From: Eledone cirrhosa
Taxonomy: Eukaryota; Mollusca; Cephalopoda; Octopoda; Eledonidae
Assembly (NCBI GenBank): GCA_964016885.1
Contig: OZ024740.1
Coordinates: forward strand, 294,935,097 to 294,999,096
DNA: 64,000 nucleotides
Reading direction: 5' to 3'
A program made the position numbers and the translations under genes. Below, one piece after another: positions 62,039-64,000 of this stretch (its first letter is position 1; every line of letters begins with the position of its first letter). A model generated the notes under the pieces. It was given only the letters and a program-made list of their open reading frames with translations, searched no databases and was not told where the DNA came from.

Positions 62039-63927
62039 CATCTCCAGCTCTGCCACTTCTCTCACTCTGTCACTTCTCTCACTCTGTCACATCTCCACCT
62101 CTGTCACTTCTCTCACTCTGTCATATCTCCCCCTCTGCCACTTCTCTCACTCTGTCACATCTCCACCACTGTCACTTCCCTCACTCTGTGACATCTCCAT
62201 CTCTGCCACTTCTCTCACTCTGTCACATCTTCACCTCTGTCACATCTCTCACTCTGTCATATCTCCACCTCTGCCACTTCTCTCACTCTGTCACATCTCC
62301 ACCTCTGTCACTTCTCTCACTCTGTCACATCTCCATCTCTGTCACTTCTCTCACTCTGTCACATCTCCATCTCTGCCACTTCTCTCACTCTGTCACATCT
62401 CCACCTCTGTCACTTCTCTCACTCTGTCACATCTCCACCTCTGTCACATCTCTCACTCTGTCACATCTCCACCCCTGTCACATCACTCTACTCTGTCACA
62501 TCTCCACCTCTGTCACATCTCCACTTCTGTCACATCTCCACCTCTGTCACTCCTCTCACTCTGTCATATCTCCATCTCTGTCACTTCTCTCACTCTGTCA
62601 CATCTCTCACTCTGTCACATCTCAACCTCTGTCACTTCTCTCACTCTGTCACATCTCCATCTCTGTCACTTCTCTCACTTTGTCATATCACCATCTCTGT
62701 CACTTCTCTCACTCTGTCACATCTCTCACTCTGTCACATCTCCACCTCTGTCACATCTCCACCTCTGTCACTTCTCTCACTCTGTCACATCTCCACCTCT
62801 GTCACATCTCCATCTCTGCCACTTCTCTCACTCTGTCACATCTCCACCTCTGTCACTTCTCTCACTCTGTCACATCTCCACCTCTGTCACATATCCACTT
62901 CTGTCACTTCTCTCACTCTGTCACATCTCCATCTCTGTCACTTCTCTCACTCTGTCACATCTCCAGCTCAGCCACTTCTCTCACTCTGTCACATCTCCAT
63001 CTTTGTCACTTCTCTCACTCTGTCACATCTCCACCTCTGTCACTTCTCTCACTCTGTCATATCTCCCCCTCTGCCACTTCTCTCACTCTGTCACATCTCC
63101 ACCTCTGTCACTTCCCTCACTCTGTCACATCTCCACCTCTGTCACTTCTCTCACTCTGTCACGTCTCCATCTCTGTCACTTCTCTCACTCTGTCACATCG
63201 CCAGCTCTGCCACTTCTCTCACTCTGTCACATATCCACCTCTGTTAAATCTGTCACTCTGTCATATCTCCACCTCTGCCACTTCTCTCACTCTGTCACGT
63301 CTCCATCTCTGTCACTTCTCTCACTCTGTCATATCTCCACCTCTGCCACTTCTCTCACTCTGTCACATCTCTATCTCTGTCACTTCTCTCACTCTGTCAT
63401 ATCTCCACCTCTGCCACTTCTCTTACTCTGTCATATCTCCACCTCTGCCACTTCTCTCACTCTGTCACATCTCCACCTCTGTCACATCTCCATCTCTGTC
63501 ACTTCTCTCACTCTGTCACATCTCCACCTCTGTCACTTCTCTCACTCTGTCACATCTCCACCTCTGTCACATCTCCACCTCTGTCACTTCTCTCACTCTG
63601 TCACATCTCCATCTCTGTCACTTCTCTCACTCTGTCACATCTCCAGCTCTGCCACTTCTCTCACTCTGTCACATATCCACCTCTGTTACATCTCTCACTC
63701 TGTCATATCTCCACCTCTGCCACTTCTCTCACTCTGTCACGTCTCCATCTCAGTCACTTCTCTCACTCTGTCATATCTCCACCTCTGCCACTTCTCTCAC
63801 TCTGTCATATCTCCACCTCTGCCACTTCTCTCACTCTGTCATATCTCCACCTCTGCCACTTCTCTCACTCTGTCACATCTCCACCTCTGTCACATCTCCA
63901 TCTCTGTCACATCTCCATCTCTGCCAC
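62039..63927. repeat. Satellite higher-order block F, copy 2
   Basis: Tandem duplicate of 60,270-62,038 continuing close to the window edge, with extra CATATC-type units near 63,830. The array is still present at base 64,000. Confidence 0.85.
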
Positions 63928-64000
63928 TTCTCTCACTCTGTCACATCTCCACCTCTGTCACTTCTCTCACTCTGTCACATCTTCACCCCTGTCACATCTC

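Larger units (their letters stand above)
11578..64000. repeat. Giant 17-bp satellite array, 52.4 kb, continuing beyond the window
   Basis: The whole interval is built of 17-bp units. The main types are S = TCTCACTCTGTCAC, P = TCCACCTCTGTCAC, I = TCCATCTCTGTCAC or TCCATCTTTGTCAC, and G = TCCAGCTCTGCCAC, each followed by ATC, TTC or ATA. About 3,080 units fit in the visible part. The plus strand is about 76% pyrimidine with one G per unit in the S type. CpG is absent from the consensus and appears only in marker variants (CATCGCC, CACGTC, CTCGATC). Forward frames are open for hundreds to thousands of codons because the unit has no TAA, TAG or TGA; the minus strand has TGA in every unit. Most of these frames begin at TTG, GTG or CTG, and ATG is very rare (for example 26,507, 29,278, 29,699, 33,033, 35,873, 36,993). 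I annotate no protein here. Confidence 0.97.

Noticed and set aside
11578..64000. CRISPR array or bacterial repeat system
   Set aside because: The repeats are directly adjacent with no unique spacers, and the surrounding sequence is eukaryotic with SINEs, LINEs and hAT elements.
11578..64000. Mucin-like or silk-like secreted protein gene
   Set aside because: Ser/Thr/Pro/Leu-rich content is a by-product of a CT-rich repeat. Frame rotation every 17 bp and equal openness of the other frames argue against selection on protein.
63970..64000. Right end of the satellite at the window edge
   Set aside because: The last bases are still canonical units, so the array simply continues out of view.

Overview
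This 64-kb window is eukaryotic, intron-containing, repeat-dominated DNA, most likely from a cephalopod mollusc and probably an octopus. The inference rests on repeated tRNA-headed SINEs of the kind known from octopus, an RTE-like LINE 3' fragment, and a decayed hAT element with a GTF2IRD2/FAM200-like transposase. Only one piece of a conventional gene is visible: a probable terminal exon of a four-pass PMP22/claudin-like membrane protein at 1285-1487 (+).

Layout. 1-11,577 is ordinary AT-rich intergenic/intronic sequence holding: a tail-to-tail pair of composite SINEs (12-652); the tetraspan exon; a SINE with a perfect 19-bp target-site duplication (1692-1918); a minus-strand SINE (2645-2840); dinucleotide microsatellites; two decayed LINE reverse-transcriptase tails (about 4117-4680 and 5578-6247), the first carrying a perfect 39-nt palindrome; a 52/56-bp minisatellite with its own higher-order pattern (6722-7080); a 184-bp hAT MITE (7593-7776); an inverted pair of tRNA-like elements (7989-8207); a hAT transposase pseudogene (8319-10097) with its 3' terminus at 10409; and two more composite SINEs (10,768-11,110 and 11,305-11,577).

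11,578-64,000 (52.4 kb, 82% of the window, running off the right edge) is one continuous satellite array with a 17-bp unit, of the form TCTCACTCTGTCACATC / TCCACCTCTGTCACTTC. It starts inside the first few bases of the tRNA-like head of the last SINE. It shows three levels of order: the 17-mer; a two-state alternation of unit types giving a 34-bp dimer; and kilobase tandem duplications with periods near 4.86, 3.96, 3.13, 3.24, 2.28 and 1.8 kb. Almost all periods are whole multiples of 17 bp within 1-2 bases.

The array has no stop codon in any forward frame of its consensus, so it yields very long forward open frames (up to 3,830 codons) in all three frames. Because 17 is not a multiple of 3, each frame reads the same 17-residue peptide. 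I treat these as artefacts, not genes. The main novelty is the satellite itself: its size, its higher-order structure, its sharp junction with a SINE, its strand asymmetry and its dense repetition of a TALE-homeodomain-like TGACAG core. I see no operon, CRISPR array, rRNA or functional tRNA gene.
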